From: Hyphomicrobiaceae bacterium
Lineage (GTDB): Bacteria; Pseudomonadota; Alphaproteobacteria; Rhizobiales; Methyloligellaceae
Length of the DNA stretch: 64,000 nucleotides
Reading direction: 5' to 3'
Assembly (NCBI GenBank): GCA_020637815.1
Contig: JACKJS010000002.1
Span: forward strand, 1-64,000
Each line of letters begins with the position of its first letter. Position 1 is the stretch's first letter. A program made the translations under genes and the position numbers. The notes beneath the pieces were generated by a model, which saw nothing but the letters and a program-made list of their open reading frames with translations, did not search any database and was not told the DNA's origin. Below are positions 49,577 to 57,646 of the stretch, in pieces.

Positions 49577-50791
49577 ATGTCCGATCCTCGACCCGACAGC
49601 GGGACCGCGCTCGACGGTTTGATCCGCTCACCCTTCGCGCGCCTGAACGCGCTTCTCGAAGAGACGCCGCCCGGCGCCGAGCCCTTGAACTTTTCGCTCG
49701 GCGAACCGCACACCGTGCTGCCGCCTTTCGTGCAGCCCGTTCTCGAAGAGCACTTGCCGGCATTCGGCAAATATCCGCCGATCCGCGGCATTCCCGCACT
49801 CCGCCAGGCGATCAGCGGCTGGATGGCGCGGCGCTATCCGGCGCTTGAGGGGACCGTCGATCCGGAAACGCACGTCCTACCGCTGAACGGCTCGCGCGAG
49901 GGCTTGTTCTCCGCGATCTTTCCGGCGCGCGCGCGGAAATCCCACGTCGCCGATCCTGTCGTCCTCATTCCGAACCCGTTCTATCAAGTCTACGCAGCGG
50001 CGGCGGCGGTCGCAGGAACCGAGCCGGTGTTCTTGCCCTCCGGCCCGCAATCGGGATTCCTGCCCGATCTCGGCGCGATAGACGAGGCGATCCTCGGCCG
50101 GACGGTTGCGCTCTATCTCTGCTCGCCGTCCAATCCGGAGGGTGCAGTCGCCTCGCGGGACTATCTCGCACGCGCGATCGCCCTCGCGCACCGCCACGAC
50201 TTCCTGCTCTTCGCCGACGAGTGCTATTCGGAAATCTACTGCGATGCGGCGCCCCCTGGGGCTCTCGACGTCGCGCACGAGCGCACGGGCAGCCTTGCAA
50301 ATGTCTTGTCGTTTCAGTCCCTGTCCAAGAGGTCTGGCCTGCCGGGTCTGCGATCCGGCTTCATTGCCGGCGATCCAGCCTTCATCGAGGCGTATTTCCG
50401 CTTCCGGAACGTGGCCTGCCCGCAAGTTCCGGTGCCAATCCAGCACGTGTCGACAGCCGCCTGGGCCGACGAGGCTCACGTGGAGGCCGGACGCGCCTTC
50501 TACCGCGCCAATTTCGAGGCAGCCGATTCGATCCTCCAAGGCCGCTACGGCTACGCCCAGCCGCCCGGCGGCTTCTTTCTTTGGCTGAATATGGCCGATT
50601 TCGGCGGCGGCGAAGCAGCGGCGAAAACCCTTTGGAAAGGGTGTGGTGTCAAAGTCCTTCCAGGGACTTATCTCACGAAGCCGCAGAGCCGCCAGGCCAA
50701 TCCGGGCCTGGACTTCATCCGGCTTGCGCTCGTGCACGACGAGGAGACAACGCGCGAGGGCCTCGCGCGAATCGTCGCCACATTGGGTTAG
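49577..50791 (+). CDS. Class I/II aminotransferase, DapC-like
   Basis: A 404-residue PLP enzyme. Conserved: LNFSLGEPHTVLPPFV, YPPIRGIPALRQAISGWMARRY (cited as YPPIRGIPALRQAI), VLPLNGSREGLFSAIFP, PNPFYQVYAAAAAVAG, CSPSNPEGAV, LFADECYSEIY with the PLP-pyridine Asp, and SLSKRSGLPGLRSGFIAG with the Schiff-base Lys. The pattern is that of succinyldiaminopimelate transaminases (DapC) in alphaproteobacteria, though substrate specificity is not certain by eye. Next gene (FtsK) starts five bases after the stop. Confidence 0.85.
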   Translation: MSDPRPDSGTALDGLIRSPFARLNALLEETPPGAEPLNFSLGEPHTVLPPFVQPVLEEHLPAFGKYPPIRGIPALRQAISGWMARRYPALEGTVDPETHVLPLNGSREGLFSAIFPARARKSHVADPVVLIPNPFYQVYAAAAAVAGTEPVFLPSGPQSGFLPDLGAIDEAILGRTVALYLCSPSNPEGAVASRDYLARAIALAHRHDFLLFADECYSEIYCDAAPPGALDVAHERTGSLANVLSFQSLSKRSGLPGLRSGFIAGDPAFIEAYFRFRNVACPQVPVPIQHVSTAAWADEAHVEAGRAFYRANFEAADSILQGRYGYAQPPGGFFLWLNMADFGGGEAAAKTLWKGCGVKVLPGTYLTKPQSRQANPGLDFIRLALVHDEETTREGLARIVATLG

Positions 50792-50795
50792 AGGG

Positions 50796-53321
50796 ATGGC
50801 ACCGATAGGCAGATCGACGACACGACGGCGGCTTCTTCCCAGCGCCGTGGAGAACGGATTGCGCCGTCTGGTGTTCGGCACCTACGGATTCGTCCTGATC
50901 GCGGGCGCCTGTGCCGTGTGGGGAAGCCTTGCCACTTGGTCGGTTCACGATCCAAGCCTCAACAACGCGACGCCGGTCGTTCCGCGCAATCTGCTCGGCG
51001 ATTGGGGCGCCGTGATCGCCGATCTCGGCATCCAGTCGCTGGGTCTTGCCGCGATCTTTCTATTCCTGCCGCTGGCGGTCTGGGGCTGGTACCTCGTCGC
51101 CAATACGGTTCCCAACAAGATCAAGTACCGCCTTCTCGCCTGGCCGTTCTCGGCACTCCTGCTGGCAGCAGCCTTCGCCGGACTGCCTCAGCCCAAGAGC
51201 TGGCCGCTGCTGAACGGGCTCGGCGGCATTCTCGGCGACTTCATCATGGCGGGCGCGCATGTCATCGGCCCGTTTCTGCCCGAATCGGCGGTCTCGTTCG
51301 TCGCAGGTCTCGCGTTCCTGATCGCCGGATTCGCTCTGCTGTTCTTCGCCTGCGGCACCAGCGCCTCGAAGCTCATCGCGCTCTGGGCGCCACGCGCCAG
51401 CGCCGCCGAAGAATGGGCCAATGCCTGGCTCGGCGCAGGCATGCACGTTGTCATCGACGGTTTCGCGCGCACGCGCCGTCTCTTCCGCCGCAAGCCGAAG
51501 GCCGGCACAATCGCGGAGGAGGACTTCGAGGCCGATGACGATGAGGACCTCGAGGCCGACGAGCCGCAGGATGTTCGTCGGGACGAGCCGAAGCGCCTGA
51601 CCTACGACGATGGCCGGATCGAACCGTCGTTCGGTCCCGCGCCGCTTGTCGAGGATCGGTACGGCGACGAGCGGTATCCCGACGAAGGCGAGAGCGACAA
51701 TGACGGCGAGGCGGCACCTGACTATCGCATCACCCGCCTCGAACAGGAAAGCAGCAAGCCCGCACGCAAGCAGACGCGCGTGGCCGCGCGCCCCAGCGGC
51801 GCCCCCTTCGATCCGCCGTCGCTCAAGCTGTTGCAGCCCAAGCCCCGCGCGACCCGCGGCAGCGGCATCAGCGACGAGGTTCTCCAGGAGAACGCGCGCG
51901 AGCTCGAAGGCGTGCTGCAGGATTTCGGCGTCAAGGGCGAGATCACCAATGTGCGTCCAGGCCCGGTCGTCACGCTCTACGAGCTCGAGCCCGCGCCCGG
52001 AACCAAGTCTTCGCGCGTGATCGGCCTTGCGGACGACATCGCCCGCTCCATGAGCGCCATCGCCGCCCGCGTGGCCGTGGTGCCCGGACGGAACGCGATC
52101 GGCATCGAACTCCCGAACGAGCGGCGCGAAATGGTCGTGCTGCGGGAACTGTTGGAGTCGCCCGACTTCCAGCAAGCGGATGCGCGCCTTGCTTTGTCGC
52201 TTGGAAAGACGATCGGCGGCGAACCGATGGTCGCCGACCTTTCGCGCATGCCGCATCTTTTGATCGCGGGCACCACCGGCTCGGGCAAGTCCGTCGGCAT
52301 CAACACCATGATCCTGTCGCTGCTCTACCGGATGTCGCCGGAGCAGTGCAAATTCATCATGATCGACCCCAAGATGCTGGAATTGTCCGTCTATGACGGC
52401 ATCCCGCACCTCCTGGCGCCCGTTGTGACGGACCCGAAAAAAGCAGTGGTCGCACTCAAATGGACCGTTCGCGAGATGGAGGAGCGCTACAAGCGCATGT
52501 CTAAACTCGGCGTCCGCGACATCAAGGGCTACAACGCGCGAATCGCACAGGCCGAAGCCAAGGGCGAAACGCTGACCCGCACGGTGCAGACCGGCTTTGA
52601 TCGCGAAACCGGCCAGGCCATCTACGAACAAGAAGAGATGGATTACGAGGCGATGCCGTACATCGTCGTCATCGTCGACGAGATGGCGGACCTGATGATG
52701 GTCGCGGGCAAGGACATCGAGGCCGCAGTCCAGCGCCTGGCGCAGATGGCGCGCGCCGCTGGTATTCACCTGATCACCGCGACCCAGCGGCCGAGCGTCG
52801 ACGTCATCACCGGCACGATCAAGGCGAATTTCCCGACTCGGATCAGCTTCATGGTTACCTCCAAGATCGACAGCCGCACGATCCTCGGCGAGCAAGGCGC
52901 CGAACAACTGCTCGGACAGGGCGACATGCTCTATATGGCCGGAGGCGGCCGCATCATCCGCGTGCACGGCCCGTTCGTTTCGGACGACGAGGTGGAAAAA
53001 GTGGTCCGGCATCTCAAGAGGCAAGGCGTTCCCGCCTATCTCGACGCGATCACTGAGGACGACGGCATCGACGATTCGGGCGGTGACGCCGCCCCAGAAT
53101 ATGGCGATGGCAGCAACGATCTCTACGATCAGGCTGTGGCGGTGGTGCTACGCGACAAGAAAGTTTCGACCAGCTATATCCAGCGCCGGCTCGGGATCGG
53201 TTATAACCGCGCCGCGACCTTGATCGAGCGCATGGAGAAGGAAGGTCTGATCGGTTCCGCCAACCACGCCGGCAAGCGTGAAATTCTGGTCGGGAACGAC
53301 GACGCAGACGCTCCGTACTAG
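50796..53321 (+). CDS. ftsK: DNA translocase FtsK
   Basis: An 841-residue septal DNA translocase that clears the chromosome terminus during division. Four N-terminal membrane helices (about residues 25-47, 70-92, 105-125, 155-185), an acidic Pro-poor linker (about 215-360), then the motor domain: LEGVLQDFGVKGEITNVRPGPVVTLYELEPAPGTKSSRVIGLADDIARSM (cited as VRPGPVVTLYELEPAPG), Walker A AGTTGSGKSVGINTMI, Walker B YIVVIVDEMADLMMV, ATQRPSVDVITGTIKANFP. The gamma winged helix (STSYIQRRLGIGYNRAATLIERME) ends the protein. ATG 50796 is taken; GAGGG sits directly in front, unusually close, so a later start such as GTG 50846 is possible. Confidence 0.96.
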   Translation: MAPIGRSTTRRRLLPSAVENGLRRLVFGTYGFVLIAGACAVWGSLATWSVHDPSLNNATPVVPRNLLGDWGAVIADLGIQSLGLAAIFLFLPLAVWGWYLVANTVPNKIKYRLLAWPFSALLLAAAFAGLPQPKSWPLLNGLGGILGDFIMAGAHVIGPFLPESAVSFVAGLAFLIAGFALLFFACGTSASKLIALWAPRASAAEEWANAWLGAGMHVVIDGFARTRRLFRRKPKAGTIAEEDFEADDDEDLEADEPQDVRRDEPKRLTYDDGRIEPSFGPAPLVEDRYGDERYPDEGESDNDGEAAPDYRITRLEQESSKPARKQTRVAARPSGAPFDPPSLKLLQPKPRATRGSGISDEVLQENARELEGVLQDFGVKGEITNVRPGPVVTLYELEPAPGTKSSRVIGLADDIARSMSAIAARVAVVPGRNAIGIELPNERREMVVLRELLESPDFQQADARLALSLGKTIGGEPMVADLSRMPHLLIAGTTGSGKSVGINTMILSLLYRMSPEQCKFIMIDPKMLELSVYDGIPHLLAPVVTDPKKAVVALKWTVREMEERYKRMSKLGVRDIKGYNARIAQAEAKGETLTRTVQTGFDRETGQAIYEQEEMDYEAMPYIVVIVDEMADLMMVAGKDIEAAVQRLAQMARAAGIHLITATQRPSVDVITGTIKANFPTRISFMVTSKIDSRTILGEQGAEQLLGQGDMLYMAGGGRIIRVHGPFVSDDEVEKVVRHLKRQGVPAYLDAITEDDGIDDSGGDAAPEYGDGSNDLYDQAVAVVLRDKKVSTSYIQRRLGIGYNRAATLIERMEKEGLIGSANHAGKREILVGNDDADAPY

Positions 53322-53441
53322 CCCGTGACAGGCCGTCCCAATGCTGGCCGACGCCTAGAAGTTGACCAGATTTGGCGGAATCATCTATCCGAAGACGTTC
53401 GACCAACGTCCTCGCCCGGACGGCCATGACGAGGGGGCTTT

Positions 53442-54290
53442 ATGATTAGAGGCTGCGCCGCACGAGTTGCCGCAAGTTTGCCGCTTGCGCTGGGCTTGAC
53501 CATGAGCCTGGCCAACGCTCAAGGCTCTTCGACGACCGTGACGAAGACTCCGGCCGCGCCGCAGGCCGCAGCCTCGCAGCCCGCGCCCCAAGGCGCGCTG
53601 CGCCCGTCCATCGGCCAGGAAGTCATTCCTGCAGACAATGCCGCGCCAGTCGAGGAAATCGTCCCGCCCAAGGTCGACGAAGGTGCCAGCTGGCAGGTCG
53701 CCGTCGAAGCCTCGAAGGGACCGACCCCTCTGATCGGTCCGCAGCAAGCGGATGCGGTCGACAAGATCAACGCCTATTTCAACGGTGTGACCAGCCTCGA
53801 GGGCAATTTCGAGCAGACCGATTCGAGCAACAAGCGCTCCAATGGCCGGTTCTACGTCCTACGCCCTGGTAAGATCCGCTTCGACTACGCACCGCCGAAT
53901 CCGTTGCGCATTATCGCCGACGGCCATTCCCTGGCCATCGAGGATAAGAGCCTGAAAACGGTCGAGAAATATCCGATCAAATCGACACCCTTCCGGCTCC
54001 TGCTGGCCAAAAACGTGGATCTGGGGCGCGATGCCAAGATCGTCGGCGTCGAGCGCGACAACAGCGTGCTGGCAATCACACTCGAGGACCGCAATGGCAC
54101 TGCCGGCCACATCAAGCTATCCTTCGATTCCGGCTCCCAGCTCGAGCTGCGGGAATGGACCATCACCGACGCGCAAGGGCTGACCACGCGAGTTACGGTC
54201 GACAATCTCGTCCGGGGACGAAAAAAATCGTCGCGATTCTTCAAATCCGACGACGTGCCGTCTAGTCCATTTCAAGGAATGGGCGGCTAG
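53442..54290 (+). CDS. LolA-like outer-membrane lipoprotein carrier protein
   Basis: A 282-residue exported protein. A signal peptide (LPLALGLTMSLANA) and about 60 residues of Ala/Pro-rich linker precede a LolA-fold domain: VDKINAYFNGVTSLEGNFEQTDSSNKRSNGRFYVLRPGKIRFDYAPPNPLRIIADGHSLAIED (cited as SLEGNFEQTDSSN and GRFYVLRPGKIRFDYAPPN), VGVERDNSVLAITLEDR and LREWTITDAQGLTTRVTVDNL. The LolA domain is about 180 residues, similar to the family. It would shuttle lipoproteins from LolCDE to the outer membrane. It follows ftsK in the same direction. Confidence 0.92.
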   Translation: MIRGCAARVAASLPLALGLTMSLANAQGSSTTVTKTPAAPQAAASQPAPQGALRPSIGQEVIPADNAAPVEEIVPPKVDEGASWQVAVEASKGPTPLIGPQQADAVDKINAYFNGVTSLEGNFEQTDSSNKRSNGRFYVLRPGKIRFDYAPPNPLRIIADGHSLAIEDKSLKTVEKYPIKSTPFRLLLAKNVDLGRDAKIVGVERDNSVLAITLEDRNGTAGHIKLSFDSGSQLELREWTITDAQGLTTRVTVDNLVRGRKKSSRFFKSDDVPSSPFQGMGG

Positions 54291-54355
54291 GTCAATAACT
54301 TACTGCCGTACCTTCAACGTATTTACCAGTTATTAAGTTTTCGATCTCCGAAGCA

Positions 54356-54384
54356 TTGAAATTGCGTCGTGGACTGCATAAATC
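54356..54384 (+). promoter_or_regulatory. Possible sigma-70-like promoter of the candidate small RNA
   Basis: TTGAAA (54356-54361), a 17-base spacer and TAAATC (54379-54384) fit a relaxed -35/-10 pair. It would start transcription near 54391, just ahead of the first strong stem of the structured region. Confidence 0.35.
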
Positions 54385-54390
54385 TTGAAC

Positions 54391-54529
54391 AGAAGCGGAC
54401 CACATCGCTTTCATCGGTAGTGCCCCCCGTCTAGCCGAAGATGTGGTCTGCTCGAGCCGGCTTCCCTCCCGGCTCGCGCGAAGAACGCGCTTAGGCGTCC
54501 AACCCCGCGCAGCGGTTGGACGCCTTTTT
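54391..54529 (+). ncRNA. Candidate structured small RNA with intrinsic terminator
   Basis: No protein is encoded between the LolA-like gene (ends 54290) and xthA (starts 54619). From about 54391 the plus strand holds an ordered set of hairpins: GCGGACCACATC (54395-54406) pairs over 12 bp with GATGTGGTCTGC (54440-54451), one G-U; CGAGCCGG (54453-54460) pairs with CCGGCTCG (54469-54476) around the loop CTTCCCTC; a small GCGCG stem follows; and a 12-bp stem with TTTTT ends it (54493-54529). The two open loops are C-rich (GCCCCCC and CTTCCCTC), resembling anti-Shine-Dalgarno loops of regulatory RNAs. Type and targets are unknown. Confidence 0.5.
54493..54529 (+). terminator. Rho-independent terminator
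   Basis: AGGCGTCCAACC (54493-54504) and GGTTGGACGCCT (54514-54525) form a perfect 12-bp stem with a nine-base loop, followed by a T run to 54529. It ends either the candidate small RNA or the LolA-like transcript. It also lies 90 bases before xthA, separating the two. Confidence 0.92.
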
Positions 54530-54618
54530 CTTTATCCCTTCGTCTTTCGGCTCAATTTCCGTGAGCAGGGCCGCCTCCGCCATTGCCTGGATGGCGCAGA
54601 CGGACTAGCAAACCGATC

Positions 54619-55440
54619 ATGCGATTGCGACTGGCCACATGGAATATCAACTCCGTTCGCTTGCGGCTCGACTTGGTGGAGCGTTTCGTCAGGGCGGAGA
54701 ACCCCGACATCCTCTGCCTTCAAGAAATCAAGTGTGAAGAGGCGCAATTCCCGCGCGCGGCTTTCGAGGCGATGGGATTCCCCTTTGCGGCGGTGACCGG
54801 CCAGAAGGGCTATCACGGCGTCGCGACCCTCTCGAAAGTCCCTCTGGCCGGGGTCGACCGGCTCGACCTTTGCGGCGACAACCACGCACGCCATGTCTCG
54901 GTCATGCTGGCGGAGGGGGCATCCATCTCCAAGCCACTGACCCTTCACAATTTTTATGTGCCTGCGGGCGGAGACGTCCCCGATCCCGCCGTGAACGACA
55001 AGTTCCGGCACAAGCTCGATTTCTTGGATGCGCTGACCACGTGGTCCGGCGCCCACAAGACGAAATCCAAGAACCGCATGATTCTGGTCGGCGACCTCAA
55101 CGTGGCGCCACTCGAAGCCGATGTTTGGTCTCACAAGCAGCTCCTCAAAGTGGTCAGCCACACGCCACCGGAGACGGAACGCATGGCACAGGCATTGGCA
55201 TCGCATGACTGGATCGATGTCATGCGCCAGCATGTACCGCCGGAAGAGAAGCTCTTCACCTGGTGGAGTTACCGCAATCGCGATTGGCGCGTGTCCAATC
55301 GCGGCCGGCGGCTGGATCATGTCTGGATGACACCCGCGCTTGACGGAGCGGCCACATCGATGCACGTGCTCGAACAGACACGCGACTGGGAGCGCACCTC
55401 CGACCACGTTCCCGTAATCGTCGATCTCGAGATCGACTGA
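54619..55440 (+). CDS. xthA: Exodeoxyribonuclease III
   Basis: A 273-residue AP endonuclease/3' exonuclease of the EEP family. Motifs: RLATWNINSVRLRL, ILCLQEIKCEE with the metal-binding Glu, GYHGVATLSK, HNFYVPAGGDVPDPAVNDKF, ILVGDLNVAPLEADVW (Asp-x-Asn), and WVSNRGRRLDHVWMT followed by TSDHVPVIVDLE with catalytic Asp-His (cited as GRRLDHVWMT). Role in base-excision repair. ATG 54619; no strong ribosome site, and the gene sits beyond a terminator so it should have its own promoter. Confidence 0.96.
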   Translation: MRLRLATWNINSVRLRLDLVERFVRAENPDILCLQEIKCEEAQFPRAAFEAMGFPFAAVTGQKGYHGVATLSKVPLAGVDRLDLCGDNHARHVSVMLAEGASISKPLTLHNFYVPAGGDVPDPAVNDKFRHKLDFLDALTTWSGAHKTKSKNRMILVGDLNVAPLEADVWSHKQLLKVVSHTPPETERMAQALASHDWIDVMRQHVPPEEKLFTWWSYRNRDWRVSNRGRRLDHVWMTPALDGAATSMHVLEQTRDWERTSDHVPVIVDLEID

Positions 55441-55447
55441 GGTCGGT

Positions 55448-56134
55448 TCAAGGAACGAGCTTGTAGCCGCCGGTCTCGGTGATCAGGAGTTCCGCCTGGG
55501 ACGGGTCCTTCTCGATCTTTTGACGCAGACGGTAGATATGGGTCTCGAGCGTATGAGTTGAGACGCCCGCGTTGTATCCCCACACCTCGTGCAGCAACAC
55601 GTCGCGCGTCACGACCCGCTCGCCGGCGCGGTACAGATATTTGAGAATGGAGGTCTCTTTTTCCGTCAGGCGGATCTTGCCACCGCCCGGGTCCAGAAGC
55701 AGCTTCGCGGCGGGTTTGAACGTGTATGGGCCGATGGTGAAGACGGCATCTTCGCTCTGCTCGTGCTGGCGGAGCTGGGCGCGGATGCGCGCCAAGAGAA
55801 CGCCAAGGCGGAACGGCTTGGTGACATAGTCGTTTGCCCCCGATTCCAGCCCGAGAATGGTGTCCGCATCGGAACTTTGGCCCGTAAGCATGATGACCGG
55901 GCCCTTGAAGCCGCTCCGGCGCAGAAGCTTGCAGGCTTCGCGCCCGTCGAGGTCCGGCAACCCCACATCGAGCAAGACGAGATCGACATGGCCGTTCCGG
56001 GCATGTTTCAGCCCGTCTTGAGCGGTTGAAGCGAGCTCCGTCTCGAACTCCTCGTGAAGAGACAACTGCTCCCTCAAGGACTCGCGCAACTCATCGTCGT
56101 CGTCGATGATGAGAATCGTACGCGCATTGCTCAT
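55448..56134 (-). CDS. OmpR-type response regulator, orphan
   Basis: A 228-residue two-domain regulator. Receiver: TILIIDDDDELRESLREQL (acidic pair), DLVLLDVGLPDLDGREA with the phospho-Asp, VIMLTGQSS, VTKPFRLGVLLARIRAQL with the conserved Lys. Output: a winged helix with KLLLDPGGGKIRLTEKETSILKYL and THTLETHIYRLRQKIEKDP (cited as VSTHTLETHIYRLRQKI). No histidine kinase is adjacent, so it is an orphan or pairs with a distant kinase. It is convergent with xthA and divergent from the small L,D-transpeptidase gene. Confidence 0.93.
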   Translation of the reverse strand: MSNARTILIIDDDDELRESLREQLSLHEEFETELASTAQDGLKHARNGHVDLVLLDVGLPDLDGREACKLLRRSGFKGPVIMLTGQSSDADTILGLESGANDYVTKPFRLGVLLARIRAQLRQHEQSEDAVFTIGPYTFKPAAKLLLDPGGGKIRLTEKETSILKYLYRAGERVVTRDVLLHEVWGYNAGVSTHTLETHIYRLRQKIEKDPSQAELLITETGGYKLVP

Positions 56135-56251
56135 GGGCCAGTCCTTCCCCGGTATTCAGAGTTGGCAGTTCGGAGGAATGCTCCTCAATAGTGGGTTTTA
56201 CGAGGGGCGGGGCGAAGCCACAAGCTTATCAATTCCGTGGGGAATACGCGA

Positions 56252-56797
56252 ATGGAGGCTCGCGTGAGAGCGAAAAGACCACTGCCGATTGTCGTCCGGC
56301 GCGCGCCAGGCCGTCCGAAGGAAGCCCGCGTCCAGCTCGCGCATGGCGTCCGCCGGGCCGCGCTCGGCCGTGGTGGGCTCAAGGTCCTCAAGCGCGAGGG
56401 CGACGGAGCGACGCCCATCGGCTCTTTGCCCGTGCGCGGCGTCCTGTACCGCGCGGACCGGCTGGCCCGGCCGCGGACGGCACTCCCGTTGCGCGCCATC
56501 GGCCCCCGCGACGGCTGGTGCGACGACCCAGCCGACCGGAACTACAACCGGCTTGTCCGGCTTCCCTATGGGCGGAGTGCCGAGACCATGATGCGTGGCG
56601 ACGCGTTCTACGATCTCGTGCTGGTGCTCGGCTACAATGACCGGACACGGGTGCGGGGACGGGGCAGCGCGATCTTCGCCCATCTCGCTCGTCCCGGCTA
56701 TACGCCGACGGATGGCTGCATCGCCTTCTCGCGGGAAGATATGGCGGCGGTTCTGGCGCAGGTCCGGAAGGGAAGCGCGTTCCTCGTGATCCCTTAG
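56252..56797 (+). CDS. Small L,D-transpeptidase family protein
   Basis: A 181-residue YkuD-fold protein of the small COG3786 type. It lacks a clear signal peptide. Catalytic region: GSAIFAHLARPGYTPTDGCIAFSREDM, with the His in AHLARP and the Cys in DGCIAF. Residues 35-110 (GGLKVLKREGDGATPIG, LPLRAIGPRDGWCDDPADRNYN, in which RDGWCDDP is a family box) fit the core. The classical SHGCxR is replaced by the family's TxGCI pattern. ATG 56252 has GGGGAA upstream; GTG 56237 is an alternative. Enzymatic role in peptidoglycan crosslinking or amidated wall repair is inferred. Confidence 0.87.
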   Translation: MEARVRAKRPLPIVVRRAPGRPKEARVQLAHGVRRAALGRGGLKVLKREGDGATPIGSLPVRGVLYRADRLARPRTALPLRAIGPRDGWCDDPADRNYNRLVRLPYGRSAETMMRGDAFYDLVLVLGYNDRTRVRGRGSAIFAHLARPGYTPTDGCIAFSREDMAAVLAQVRKGSAFLVIP

Positions 56798-56823
56798 TCC
56801 GGCAGAGGCGGGCTCTGCCGATC

Positions 56824-57519
56824 CTACTCAAGCAGCACGCGCGTCCCGAAGATCGCCGTGCCGACGCGCACATAGGTCGCCCCGAAGGCGATGGCCTGTT
56901 CGAAATCGCCGCTCATTCCCATACTGAGCTCTTCGAGCCCGAGTTCGTGCGCGAGTTTTGCAAGAAGCGCGAAATGCATCGCGGGCTCCTCGTCGTGAGG
57001 CGGGATGCACATCAGCCCGTCAATGCCGAGGTTGAAGGTCTCCCGGCACAGGGTGACGAACTCGGCGGCATGGTCAGGCGCAATGCCGGCCTTTTGCGGT
57101 TCCTCGCCGGTATTGACCTGAACGAACAGTCTGGGCCGCTTGCCGGAGCGCTCGATTTCCTCGGCCAGGGCGCGCGCGAGCTTCGGCCGGTCGAGCGTTT
57201 CGATGACATCGAACAGCGCAACAGCTTCCTTGACCTTGTTGGTCTGGAGCGGGCCGATCAGGTGCAGTTCGATGTCCGGATGGAGGGCGCGGAGCGCCGG
57301 CCACTTCCCATGAGCCTCCTGGACGCGATTTTCGCCGAAGATGCGCTGCCCGGCCTCGATGGCGTCTTCGATAGCGGCGGCCGGCATCGTCTTGCTCACG
57401 GCGATCAGCTTGACCGCATGCAGAGAGCGGCCCGAGGCCTCGCAGGCGAAGGCAATTTCCTGCTCGACGAGGCGCAGGCGCTCGGGGATCTCTGCGGCGG
57501 AGTGACTTTCGGGGCTCAT
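56824..57519 (-). CDS. YggS/PLPBP family PLP-binding protein
   Basis: A 231-residue fold-III PLP protein. It has VKLIAVSKTMPAAAIEDAIEAGQRIFGENRVQEAHGKW (cited as LIAVSKTMPAAAIEDA and GENRVQEAHGKW), where Lys of VSKT binds PLP, HLIGPLQTNKVKEAV, VNTGEEPQKAGI and LSMGMSGDFEQAIAFGATYVRVGTAIFG (cited as SMGMSGDFEQAIAFGAT). Members control vitamin B6 balance and amino-acid metabolism. ATG 57519 is preferred; an in-frame start at 57573 would extend into the leuS leader. Divergent from leuS with 127 bases between starts. Confidence 0.95.
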   Translation of the reverse strand: MSPESHSAAEIPERLRLVEQEIAFACEASGRSLHAVKLIAVSKTMPAAAIEDAIEAGQRIFGENRVQEAHGKWPALRALHPDIELHLIGPLQTNKVKEAVALFDVIETLDRPKLARALAEEIERSGKRPRLFVQVNTGEEPQKAGIAPDHAAEFVTLCRETFNLGIDGLMCIPPHDEEPAMHFALLAKLAHELGLEELSMGMSGDFEQAIAFGATYVRVGTAIFGTRVLLE

Positions 57520-57646
57520 GCGGGATACCTGGCGCCCAACTTTAGCGACGGCGTCCGCCGTGGCAACGCGCAATTTCAGCGCGCGCTTGACCGCGTTGGA
57601 GATTTGGTTTGGATTGCCGCCGAATCGACAGACGAATGGAGTGAGA

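Noticed and set aside
51060..53024. 654-aa minus-strand open frame antisense to ftsK
   Set aside because: Typical high-G+C antisense frame, no domain; ftsK is evident on the other strand.
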